A stretch of 12,432 nt of DNA, from contig JBAVJZ010000001.1 in NCBI GenBank assembly GCA_049688015.1, positions 1 to 12,432 on the forward strand. The letters are read 5' to 3'. The notes under the pieces were generated by a model. That model was not told where the DNA came from and made no database searches. It saw only the letters and a list, made by a program, of their open reading frames with translations. The position numbers were made by a program, and so were the translations under genes. This document shows positions 1 to 5,649 of the stretch, one piece after another (the stretch's first letter is position 1; every line of letters starts with the position of its first letter). The stretch is from CSP1-8 sp049688015. Lineage in GTDB: Bacteria; Desulfobacterota; Deferrimicrobia; Deferrimicrobiales; Deferrimicrobiaceae.

Positions 1-165
1 CATCGAGTCCGTATTCTGTGCGATCATCATGGCCTTGAACGATCCCGATATTGAGACGAATACCAGAACGAATAAAACGCCGAGGGAGACAAGCGAGGTC
101 GTGAGCAGGGTGCGCCGCTTGTACCTCAGGAGGTTTCGCAGGGCGATCTTCAGGAGTTTACGCAT
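1..165 (-). CDS. FtsX/MacB-type ABC transporter permease, N-terminal fragment
   Basis: This is the start of an inner-membrane permease, cut by the window edge after 55 codons. The visible protein opens with a basic amphipathic stretch (MRKLLKIALRNLLRYKRR), the usual beginning of FtsX-domain permeases of the LolC/MacB class, followed by a first hydrophobic segment at about residues 20-41. Its ATG shares 8 bases with the end of the upstream ATPase gene, which indicates translational coupling and that the two form one transporter. Permeases of this class couple ATP hydrolysis to periplasmic substrate extrusion or lipoprotein release rather than moving substrate through a membrane channel (family knowledge). 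The substrate cannot be read from this fragment. The start is supported by the overlap; the family call rests on the N-terminus and the partner gene. Confidence 0.8.
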   Translation of the reverse strand, partial: MRKLLKIALRNLLRYKRRTLLTTSLVSLGVLFVLVFVSISGSFKAMMIAQNTDSM

Positions 166-862
166 GGCTCCCCTCCCGCCGGCTCCGAGTGCCTGTCAGC
201 ACGCCGTCCTCCAGGGTATGGACAGTCTCCGCCTCGCCGACGATCTTCGGGTCGTGGGTGGAGAAGATGAACGTCGTATGAAACTTGTCGCGCATCTTCT
301 TCATGAGCTCGATCACCTGGTAGGCGGTCGCGTGGTCGAGATTTGCCGTAGGCTCGTCGGCAAGGACCAGTTCGGGATTGCCGACCAGCGCCCGGGCCAC
401 CGCCACCCGCTGCTTCTGCCCCCCGGAGATCCGGTCCGGGAACTTGTTCATCTGATCATTCATCCCGACGGCCTCGAGCAGTGCGAGGACCCGCTCCGAG
501 CGTTCCCGCGCAGGGACATCCTGGACCATGAGCAGCGGATATTCGACGTTTTCGTAGACGGTGAGCACCGGGATGAGGTTGAAATCCTGGAAGATGAAGC
601 CGATCTTCTCCCCCCGGAAGGACGCCCCCTGCCGCCTGTCGAGTCCCGAAACATCGACCCCGGCCACCACCAGCCGCCCTTCGCTCGGCTTGTCGAGGCA
701 GCCGATCAGATTCAGCAGCGTGGTCTTTCCGCTTCCGGACGGCCCCACGAAGGAGACGAAGGATGCAGGCCGAATCTCAAAGCTCAACCCTTTCAATGCC
801 CTGACGGTAACGTCGCCTGTCCGGTACTCTTTCGAGAGGTTTGTCGCGACGATTTCACTCAT
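158..862 (-). CDS. ABC transporter ATP-binding protein, MacB/LolD type
   Basis: A 234-residue cytoplasmic ATPase that would power the adjoining FtsX-type permease. It has the complete nucleotide-binding set: Walker A GPSGSGKTT at 40-48, Q-loop FQDFN at 91-95, signature ISGGQKQR at 145-152 (I instead of the usual L), Walker B LVLADEPT at 165-172 and the switch histidine H203. The length and the layout around the Q-loop fit the MacB/LolD/FtsE branch. The frame extends upstream to an ATG at 910, but the ATG at 862 has a strong ribosome site (GGAAAGGAG, 5 bases before the ATG), so I start there. It follows a truncated TolC-like ORF whose stop lies just inside this gene. In similar operons a membrane-fusion protein normally lies upstream; none is present here. 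Confidence 0.92.
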   Translation of the reverse strand: MSEIVATNLSKEYRTGDVTVRALKGLSFEIRPASFVSFVGPSGSGKTTLLNLIGCLDKPSEGRLVVAGVDVSGLDRRQGASFRGEKIGFIFQDFNLIPVLTVYENVEYPLLMVQDVPARERSERVLALLEAVGMNDQMNKFPDRISGGQKQRVAVARALVGNPELVLADEPTANLDHATAYQVIELMKKMRDKFHTTFIFSTHDPKIVGEAETVHTLEDGVLTGTRSRREGSHA

Positions 863-1130
863 GTTTTCTCCTTTCCGTCGATTCGCCTCCCTTCGGTCTT
901 CCCGGTTCATCCAGCGAAACGATAGCGCAGGAATAGCGATGCCCTTCCGCGCTTTCTACACTTCGCTCCGACGCGCTGACGGCAAGTCGGGATTCCTTGA
1001 ACGAGGGATTGCTTGCCAGCGCTACTTGCAGGCACTCCTTAAGAGTCAGCCCGCCACCGCAAGCCAGCGCCGCCAGCGCGGCGAGCATCGCCAGTCCGAG
1101 GAGTCCCGGAAACACGCTGCCTCTTTGCAT
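855..1130 (-). pseudogene. truncated TolC-type outer-membrane factor (remnant)
   Basis: A 91-codon reading frame with a good ribosome site (AGAGG, 5 bases before the ATG). It begins with a signal peptide (hydrophobic residues about 9-24, ending near LAALAC) and then LTLKECLQVALASNPSF, the hallmark first helix of outer-membrane efflux proteins, which continues helix-like to about residue 62. From about position 945 leftward the similarity stops and the rest is an unrelated tail ending 8 bases into the ATPase gene. Intact TolC-family proteins are 400-480 residues, so nearly the whole protein is missing. Another frame through the tail gives ASLFLRYRFAG followed by a stop at 907-909, which may be the end of a different lost gene. 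Most likely an internal deletion fused the TolC start to downstream DNA. A functional small lipoprotein is possible but less likely. Confidence 0.7.
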
Positions 1131-1191
1131 CGTTGCCTCTTTTCAGGGTCGAGAGACCACAGAAGAGCGGCCGCCCTGCCGCCTGCGGAGA

Positions 1192-1674
1192 TCAGTTGCA
1201 GGCTGCCGGGCCCATCTCCGAGCTCCTCTGCATCACTGCCTTTTGGATCAGGTCGAAAAACGCATCCTGCTGCGGGCGGTCCAGCACCGCCTTCTGCTGA
1301 AGAATATGCGCAGCGACCTTCCGTCCCATCTCTGCCTGGATTCGACTCATTTCGTCCAGGACGGCGTGGACGGCCCGGGTATCGGGAGGATCGGCACGCA
1401 ACAGGAGGAGGAGGTCGTTTCGCTTCCCGGCGATTTCCCGGCGCTTTTCGTCGACCTCCTCGTGAAAACGCGTCGCGTTCTCCCGCAGAATCTTCATTTG
1501 GCCGGAGCGCAGGGAAAGCTCTTCGAACGGGAATCGGCCCCTGGGCACCTTCATCCCGAAAGGCGCAACCCAATAGCCGCTCTCCCGGTGGTAGAGGACC
1601 CCCGCGGCGACCAGGGCGGAGACGTTAAATGCCAGAGATACAACCAGCGCGATCCGTATAAACCGGGTCCTCAT
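1192..1674 (-). CDS. periplasmic heavy-metal sensor, CnrX/ZraP/Spy-like
   Basis: A 160-residue protein with an N-terminal membrane anchor or signal (about residues 7-27) followed by a long, charged, almost wholly helical periplasmic domain. This is the build of the Metal_resist/heavy-metal-resistance family (CnrX, ZraP, CpxP, Spy). Helix cues include MKILRENATRFHEEVDEKRREIAGKRNDLL split by charged repeats, and VLDEMSRIQAEMGRKVA. Family members bind metal or misfolded proteins in the periplasm and pass the signal to an anti-sigma factor or a two-component kinase. Its ATG overlaps the anti-sigma stop (ATGA), so it is translated with the sigma/anti-sigma pair, and sensing for that pair is its likely job. 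The mature domain has only one cysteine, near the C-terminus (AACN), so metal binding would rely on His, Glu, Asp and Met. The metal is unknown. Confidence 0.8.
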   Translation of the reverse strand: MRTRFIRIALVVSLAFNVSALVAAGVLYHRESGYWVAPFGMKVPRGRFPFEELSLRSGQMKILRENATRFHEEVDEKRREIAGKRNDLLLLLRADPPDTRAVHAVLDEMSRIQAEMGRKVAAHILQQKAVLDRPQQDAFFDLIQKAVMQRSSEMGPAACN

Positions 1675-2126
1675 CGCCTGTCTCCCGTCACCAAGATATA
1701 TCCGTGCCCCAACGAACCGGGGGGATACGCCTCGAACGCATCGAGCGATAGCGACGTCATGACGGTTCCCCCTTCGGAACTACGGTGCGGAACAAGGGAA
1801 CCAGTCAGAACGCCACCCGATATGGAGCCGGCGGCGATTGCCAGCACCACCACAACAGCGGTGACAAATTGGGCGAGCAGCGGGGCAGGTCGGAATGCTC
1901 TTGCCGGCCGTGTCAGAGCCTTGGCCATCACGGCAGCCGGGAAACCCGGCGGTGCCGAAAAGCGTTGTGCGGCGGCAAACCAACAGCGGACCGCGGACAG
2001 CCGCCCATGCTCCGCGGAGCATCGTGGGCATCCCGCCAGATGCGATTTGAGCTTCTCTGCCGCACGTGGCCCCAGTTCGCCATCGATATACGGGGAAAGC
2101 CGTCTCCTGACCACGAAACATCTCAT
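1671..2126 (-). CDS. zinc-finger (zf-HC2/ZAS) anti-sigma factor
   Basis: A 151-residue single-pass membrane protein. The cytoplasmic N-terminus carries the ZAS zinc motif H29-x3-C33-x2-C36 with C3 as a possible further ligand, in the usual setting YIDGELGPRAAEKLKSHL. A hydrophobic transmembrane stretch follows at about 84-110, then a short periplasmic tail of about 40 residues. Family members hold an ECF sigma factor inactive until a redox or periplasmic signal arrives. The gene overlaps the sigma gene by 4 bases at its start and the sensor gene by 4 bases at its end, so all three are probably made in fixed ratio. The short periplasmic tail leaves little room for sensing by itself and points to the neighbouring periplasmic protein as the sensor, comparable to CnrYXH. 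That assignment is inference. Confidence 0.85.
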   Translation of the reverse strand: MRCFVVRRRLSPYIDGELGPRAAEKLKSHLAGCPRCSAEHGRLSAVRCWFAAAQRFSAPPGFPAAVMAKALTRPARAFRPAPLLAQFVTAVVVVLAIAAGSISGGVLTGSLVPHRSSEGGTVMTSLSLDAFEAYPPGSLGHGYILVTGDRR

Positions 2127-2716
2127 GGCTTCTCTCCTATCTTCTTCAACGTGTCACCACGGGTTTTGTTCCGTGGAATCTTCAGCACCCTTGCTATTTC
2201 CTCCCTCGCCCGGGAGATTCGTGATTTCACCGTGCCGACGGAGACATCCAACGCTGCAGCGATCTCTTCGTACGAAAGTCCCTCCACTTCCCTTAGTACG
2301 AGGGGAATCTGCAGTTTTTCGGAAAGGCGGTTCAACGCCGCCTGAAAGGCTTCCTGCGCCTCCTTCTTCTCGTAGGCAGATTCCGGGGAGGGATCAGCCG
2401 AAGGAACCGCATCGCCTACGTCATTTCCTCCGGCGGCAGCGGCCCCTGCTCGTACGGATGCTTTGCGCCTATGGTCGAGACAGGTGTTGACGGCGATCCG
2501 ATACAGCCACGTATAGAAGGAGGCCGCCGGCGTAAAGCGTTTCAGCCCCTGGAACGCTTTGACGAATGTTTCCTGCGCGGCATCCTCTGCGTCATAAGGG
2601 TCTTGCAGCAGGTACCGGCAGAGGGTATAGATCCTGTGCTGGTACTTGAGCAGCAGCAGCTCGAATGCCGAGGGATCTCCTTTCTGGAATTCCTCGATCC
2701 TGCTGAAATCATCCAT
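2123..2716 (-). CDS. ECF-type RNA polymerase sigma factor (sigma-70 family)
   Basis: A 197-residue ECF sigma factor. Region 2 spans about residues 16-84, with the core-binding and -10-recognition segments visible in YDAEDAAQETFVKAFQGL and FYTWLYRIAVNTCLDHRR. A flexible Ala/Gly/Pro-rich linker (about 88-115) leads to region 4 at about 125-180, whose helix-turn-helix (LSYEEIAAALDVSVGTVKSRISRAREEI) binds the -35 element. Its stop overlaps the ATG of the anti-sigma gene. I start at the ATG at 2716, which matches the family N-terminus (MDDFSRIEEFQKGDPSAF). The ribosome site AAAGGA is somewhat distant. The frame stays open far upstream, but that part overlaps the ABC-2 permease gene and has no sigma similarity. 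It probably directs its own operon and the downstream transporter genes. Confidence 0.93.
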   Translation of the reverse strand: MDDFSRIEEFQKGDPSAFELLLLKYQHRIYTLCRYLLQDPYDAEDAAQETFVKAFQGLKRFTPAASFYTWLYRIAVNTCLDHRRKASVRAGAAAAGGNDVGDAVPSADPSPESAYEKKEAQEAFQAALNRLSEKLQIPLVLREVEGLSYEEIAAALDVSVGTVKSRISRAREEIARVLKIPRNKTRGDTLKKIGEKP

Positions 2717-2772
2717 ATCCGGTCGGATTCCTTTACGGGTGCCGACACGCGCGGCGGGAATCGGAACGATAC

Positions 2773-3504
2773 CTATCGCATGGCAAATCGGCGGAAGGAA
2801 GGGACGGTAACCACACCAGCCACCAGGAGAAAGAAGATGGCGATGGATGCCGGAACCCAAACCGGCCCAAGGGAGGACTCCCCCTGAACGCCGATTCGAA
2901 GAAGTTCCACCACGTGGGTCAGGGGCGACAGATAGGCCACCGGCTTGATCCACCACGGCATCCCGGCAACGGGCACGAAAACCCCGCTTACGAAGAGCAG
3001 AGGGAAGCGGAAGAAGTTCATCAAGGTCATCGCCTCGAAGACCTCCTTTACCAAGACCGACGCGACGATGCCCAGGAACGAAAAGATGCCGGCACCGAGT
3101 ACCAGGCCTGCCGTGAAAACGCCAGGCCTCACCAGTGGCATGTCCAGAAACACCACGAACCCGAGCGTCAGCACAAGGGAGGTCGCGATGCCGTAGGCCG
3201 CGGCGCTTAGCGCCTTGCCGAGCACGATTGTGCGGGCGGAGAGCGGGGCCAGGAGAAGGCGCTCCAGCGTCCCCGTGCGCTTCTCGAACGTGATGACGAT
3301 AGCGGCCATCGACGTATTTCCGAAAAGCAGCGTCATGCCGATGATGCCCGGGGCGACAGCGAGGTACCCCGCCCGGTCCTTGAGGTATACCGCCAGGATC
3401 AGTACGACGGGGAAGAGAAGGCCCCAGGTAACGAGCGGGGGTTTGCCGTAGTAACTTTCGATGTCCTTGCGGCTGATGGCAAGCACTCCCGCAATCTGGC
3501 TCAT
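2773..3504 (-). CDS. ABC-2 type transporter permease
   Basis: A 243-residue inner-membrane protein with about six hydrophobic segments. The order is typical of ABC-2 exporters: a short cytoplasmic N-terminus (ISRKDIESYYGKP), a long first loop, a conserved FEKRTGTLERLLLAPLSA segment before the second half (the coupling region of this family), and a late PFLFVSGVF-like stretch (FRFPLLFVSGVFVPVAGMP), followed by PVAYLSPLTHVVELLR. The last is the diagnostic C-terminal ABC-2 motif (YLSPLTH). It shares 4 bases (ATGA) with the upstream ATPase and so forms a two-gene exporter with it. ABC-2 pairs export drugs, polysaccharides, lipids or metal complexes; the ArsR regulator and the Cys-rich protein ahead of it suggest a metal-linked role, which is inference. 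Confidence 0.9.
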   Translation of the reverse strand: MSQIAGVLAISRKDIESYYGKPPLVTWGLLFPVVLILAVYLKDRAGYLAVAPGIIGMTLLFGNTSMAAIVITFEKRTGTLERLLLAPLSARTIVLGKALSAAAYGIATSLVLTLGFVVFLDMPLVRPGVFTAGLVLGAGIFSFLGIVASVLVKEVFEAMTLMNFFRFPLLFVSGVFVPVAGMPWWIKPVAYLSPLTHVVELLRIGVQGESSLGPVWVPASIAIFFLLVAGVVTVPSFRRFAMR

Positions 3505-4502
3505 GGCTCGTCCCTCCCATCCGGCCGGGCCGCCCCGGCCAGGAGCGAAACAAAAGCGTCCTCCAGCGTCGGTTCCCTAACGCCGACATCCTCGATGCGA
3601 CAGCCCCGTTGACGACAGAATGCGATCAGTTGGCCGAGCGCATCATGAAGGTCGTCCACATCGAGTCGCCATAATCCGTTCTGAGACTTCGCGAATTTTA
3701 TTGCCGGGCAGGCCGCTGCGAGCATCTCCTCATGAATGGTTTCCGAGAACCGGACTGCTACGCGCCGGACCTCTCTCACCCGCCGCTTTAACTCGTCCAC
3801 ACTGCCACGCGCGACGATGCGGCCGCCTACCAGGACCGCAACATCGGAGGCCAGTTCCTCCGCCTCGAAGAGGTTGTGGGTGGTGAGCAATACGGTGGTT
3901 CCATCGTCGACGATCCTGCGAACAAGCCTGCGCAGGGCCCTGGCGCTTGGTACGTCGAGACCCGTAGTCGGCTCGTCCAGAAACAGGACTTCCGGGCGAT
4001 GCACCAGGGCGGCCCCGATGGTAAGGCGGCGCTTCATGCCGCGCGAAAGCGATCCGAACGGCGCGTCGGCTTTCTCCGTCAGTTCGAAACCACACAGCAG
4101 CTCTTCCGCGCGATTTCTCCGTTCCCCACCGGAAAGACCGTAAAGCTCACCCAGGTATTCGAGGTTCCTGCGACAGCGGAGTTCGGGGTAAAGGTTGGAA
4201 TTCTCGGTCACGACGCCGATGCGCGATTTCACGAAGACCGGGTCGCGAGCCACGTCCCTCCCGAGGATTAAGACCTCGCCCCCATCACGTTCCAGCAGGC
4301 CGCACAGGATGTTGATGGTCGTGGTCTTTCCCGCGCCATTGGGCCCGAGATACGCGAAGATGCGGCCTTTCGATACGTCGAACGACACCCCTTCAAGTGC
4401 AACGAGGGTGTCGTAGCTCTTTTTCAGGCCACTGACGCGAACGGTTATCGGCGCTTCCTGGTCGGCTTGGCGCACGGGTGATTCTTCACATCGCCATGGC
4501 AT
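3501..4502 (-). CDS. ABC-2 exporter ATP-binding protein (DrrA/CcmA-like)
   Basis: A 333-residue ATPase that energises the neighbouring ABC-2 permease. Motifs: Walker A GPNGAGKTT at 53-61, signature SLSRGMKRR at 151-159, Walker B VLFLDEPTTGLD at 172-183 and switch histidine H209. The Q-loop position reads VVTENSNLYPEL, with E where glutamine is usual, as in some members of this branch. After the nucleotide-binding domain a C-terminal extension (about 240-333) ends in VREPTLEDAFVSLL, the usual DrrA-type tail. The ATG at 4502 has AGGTGA close before it, but the catalytic domain only begins near residue 20, and a GTG at 4475 is an alternative start. Either start lies inside the Cys-rich small gene, so translation is probably coupled to it. 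Confidence 0.9.
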   Translation of the reverse strand: MPWRCEESPVRQADQEAPITVRVSGLKKSYDTLVALEGVSFDVSKGRIFAYLGPNGAGKTTTINILCGLLERDGGEVLILGRDVARDPVFVKSRIGVVTENSNLYPELRCRRNLEYLGELYGLSGGERRNRAEELLCGFELTEKADAPFGSLSRGMKRRLTIGAALVHRPEVLFLDEPTTGLDVPSARALRRLVRRIVDDGTTVLLTTHNLFEAEELASDVAVLVGGRIVARGSVDELKRRVREVRRVAVRFSETIHEEMLAAACPAIKFAKSQNGLWRLDVDDLHDALGQLIAFCRQRGCRIEDVGVREPTLEDAFVSLLAGAARPDGRDEP

Positions 4503-4585
4503 TTCTTCACCTGCCCGGGCAGGCAAGCCTCGGGCTTGCCCTTCAGCTCGTTCGGCCTTTCGCACTTTGTCTTTCCATCGCACAT
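4445..4585 (-). CDS. small Cys-rich protein of 46 residues, unknown function
   Basis: A short gene with a very strong ribosome site (AAAGGAG, 7 bases before the ATG). The product has five cysteines (C2, C8, C21, C29, C38) and many lysines, with CHGD at 29-32 and HPC at 36-38, ending in the basic tail KPTRKRR. The Cys and Pro spacing (KCERPNELKGKPEACLPGQ) looks like a selected metal-binding peptide rather than a chance frame. It starts 43 bases before the arsR stop and ends 58 bases inside the ABC ATPase gene, so it sits across two neighbours in a third frame. A cytoplasmic metal or metalloid ligand, or a small partner of the exporter, is possible. I recall similar small proteins beside ArsR genes but cannot name a family. 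Confidence 0.7.
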   Translation of the reverse strand: MCDGKTKCERPNELKGKPEACLPGQVKKCHGDVKNHPCAKPTRKRR

Positions 4586-4893
4586 GGGCGGTCTCCTTTC
4601 TTCTTTCCAGTTTTCTTGCCGAAAAGGGATTCCACGATCTCCCGGCATCCTTCCAATGCCCCGGGCGCGAGACTGTAGTGGATGAAATACCCGCGCCGGT
4701 CGGGCTCCACGATCCCTGCGTCCCTTAAGATCCGCAAGTGCTGGGACACCGCCCCCGCAGAGATATCGAGCAGATTGGAAAGGGCCCCCACGCAAAGCGT
4801 CCGCTCGGCCAGGAGGCGAACGATCTCCACGCGTTTCTCCACGGACAGCGCCCTGAACACGCGCGTCATATCCTGTTGGTCCGGCCAAGCCAT
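4543..4893 (-). CDS. ArsR/SmtB-family metal-responsive repressor
   Basis: A 116-residue winged-helix repressor. The DNA-recognition helix lies in LLDISAGAVSQHLRILRDAGIV (about 41-62), followed by the wing YFIHYSL (69-75). The usual ArsR metal motif CxC in the third helix is reduced to a single Cys (TLCVGALS, C34); C83 and C104 are further candidates, so the inducer site may be atypical. The tail after about residue 92 is Lys-rich and overlaps the next gene by 43 bases. It is the first gene of the left block. The promoter and a 16-base inverted repeat lie directly on its start, so it should repress itself and the exporter genes behind it. There is no ribosome site before the ATG at 4893; the next ATG at 4869 has AGGA too close. 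The inducer metal is not deducible. Confidence 0.9.
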   Translation of the reverse strand: MAWPDQQDMTRVFRALSVEKRVEIVRLLAERTLCVGALSNLLDISAGAVSQHLRILRDAGIVEPDRRGYFIHYSLAPGALEGCREIVESLFGKKTGKKKGDRPCAMERQSAKGRTS

Positions 4894-4928
4894 ATAATTT
4901 AGTATCCGCTAAAATACAAAAATGTCAA
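4894..4928 (-). promoter_or_regulatory. arsR promoter with overlapping operator, near-leaderless
   Basis: Reading on the minus strand, -35 TTGACA (4923-4928, perfect consensus) is followed after 16 bases by -10 GATACT (4901-4906). An inverted repeat TTTAG-6-CTAAA (4898-4913) covers the -10 box, which is the placement expected for an ArsR operator. Transcription from this -10 would begin at about 4893-4895, on or next to the ATG at 4893, and no Shine-Dalgarno sequence exists. The sequence elements are seen directly; the start site and ArsR binding are inferred. Confidence 0.65.
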
Positions 4929-4971
4929 CGATGATTGATTTCCCCCTATCGATGCGCAAACGATAACTCAG

Positions 4972-4991
4972 CCTGTTTTATAACAAACAGG
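4972..4991. repeat. perfect 7-bp inverted repeat
   Basis: CCTGTTT and AAACAGG are separated by 6 bases (TATAAC) in the otherwise featureless stretch between the arsR promoter and the tRNA-like fragment. There is no T-run on either strand after the stem, so it is not a standard terminator. It could be a protein-binding site or chance. Confidence 0.4.
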
Positions 4992-5031
4992 AGACTCCGG
5001 CAAAAAACCAAAATCCTATTAAAAATCAATA

Positions 5032-5074
5032 TGGTACTAAGGGGGGCTCGAACCCCCACGGGTTTCCCCACAAC
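5032..5074 (-). repeat. tRNA-Leu-like 3' fragment (left cassette border, possible att remnant)
   Basis: On the minus strand this stretch reads as a variable-arm-like hairpin (GGGGAAACCC), then a perfect T arm (GGGGG, loop TTCGAGC, CCCCC), then TTAGTACCA. The long variable arm suggests a leucine (or other class II) tRNA. The acceptor 3' strand is one or two bases short, and no D arm, anticodon arm or 5' acceptor strand lies upstream, where a protein gene ends at 5085. It is therefore a tRNA remnant, not a working gene. It matches 12291-12330 at 32 of 40 aligned positions with two single-base gaps, in the same orientation. Confidence 0.65.
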
Positions 5075-5084
5075 TTCCGTCGTC

Positions 5085-5309
5085 CTACCCGCAGCAACCT
5101 CCTTTCTTGCGCCCCATCATCCCCGCCATGAAACCCATGTTGGGCATCGGCCCACAGCATTCTTCATTAAACAGGGAAAACAATTCCCGAGCCTTCCCCG
5201 GGTCCTGCATCATGTTCTGGCAGAAGACGGGCATGATCTTCCGCAGGATTTTCATCTGTTCTTTCTCTGTCATCGCAAAAAACTCCTTTTCGAAATCTTT
5301 CGCCTTCAC
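5085..5309 (-). CDS. small Cys- and Met-rich protein, unknown function
   Basis: A 74-residue protein from a GTG at 5309, which has a strong ribosome site (GGGAGG, about 6 bases before it). An ATG at 5273 with AAAAGGAG before it (62 residues) is an equally possible start. The protein is helical at first (TEKEQMKILRKIMPVFCQ) and then carries NEECCGPMPNMGFMAGMMG and ends KKGGCCG, so it has two vicinal Cys pairs and a Met-rich segment. This is suited to binding a thiophilic metal or trivalent arsenic; binding itself is inference. It is the last gene of the permease and redox-protein unit, 66 bases behind the CPKC protein, and its stop lies next to the tRNA-like border fragment. I do not recognise a named family. 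Confidence 0.75.
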   Translation of the reverse strand: MKAKDFEKEFFAMTEKEQMKILRKIMPVFCQNMMQDPGKARELFSLFNEECCGPMPNMGFMAGMMGRKKGGCCG

Positions 5310-5375
5310 AGTCACCTCCCGGGATCCATCGAAACCGTACTGGTGCATTGCGAACGCTCCACAAGGCGACATGCT

Positions 5376-5615
5376 TCAGGCCGAGGCAAGAATCCGCTCA
5401 AGTTCCTCCGGGGAAGGCACCTTTCCCGAAACCTTGACCACGCCGTCTACCGCAAGCGCGGGGGTCATCATTACTCCAAACACCATGATTTCCTTGATGT
5501 CGGTAATTTTTTCCACTTGATAAGGAATCCCGAGGTGCCTGGCGGCACTTTCCGTGTTCTCCATAAGCTTCTTGCACTTCGGGCATCCCGTCCCCAGGAT
5601 CTGCAGCTTCTTCAT
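5376..5615 (-). CDS. small thioredoxin-like redox-active disulfide protein (CPKC)
   Basis: A 79-residue thioredoxin-fold protein with active site C11-P-K-C14 right after the first strand (MKKLQILGTGCPKC), the cis-proline segment MTPALAVDG (about 50-58) and the C-terminal helix PSPEELERIL. This matches the short redox-active disulfide protein 2 family found beside UPF0718/ArsP permeases. The ribosome site AAAGGAGG is near ideal. It lies 34 bases behind the permease gene, so the two are co-transcribed. A reasonable role is reducing or carrying the permease substrate, or keeping its CSC motif reduced; this is inferred from recurrent pairing. It is cytoplasmic, with no signal peptide. The family call is firm, the partner less so. 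Confidence 0.9.
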   Translation of the reverse strand: MKKLQILGTGCPKCKKLMENTESAARHLGIPYQVEKITDIKEIMVFGVMMTPALAVDGVVKVSGKVPSPEELERILASA

Positions 5616-5649
5616 CCTAGCCTCCTTTTTTCCATCCCTCTCCGAAGTA

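Noticed and set aside
561..2490. long plus-strand frames across 29-2490
   Set aside because: They are Arg/Pro/Ser-rich antisense shadows of the minus-strand sigma, anti-sigma, sensor and ATPase genes, a usual effect of GC-rich codon bias.
4972..4991. the inverted repeat as a rho-independent terminator
   Set aside because: The stem is AT-rich and neither strand has a T-run after it.
5041..5060. the GGGGG/CCCCC hairpin as a terminator for the Cys-rich gene
   Set aside because: The loop TTCGAGC and the following acceptor tail with ACCA identify it as a tRNA T arm, and no immediate T-run follows.
5032..5130. complete tRNA gene at the left fragment
   Set aside because: No anticodon arm, D arm or matching 5' acceptor strand lies upstream, and the acceptor tail is short. 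Protein-coding sequence begins at 5085.
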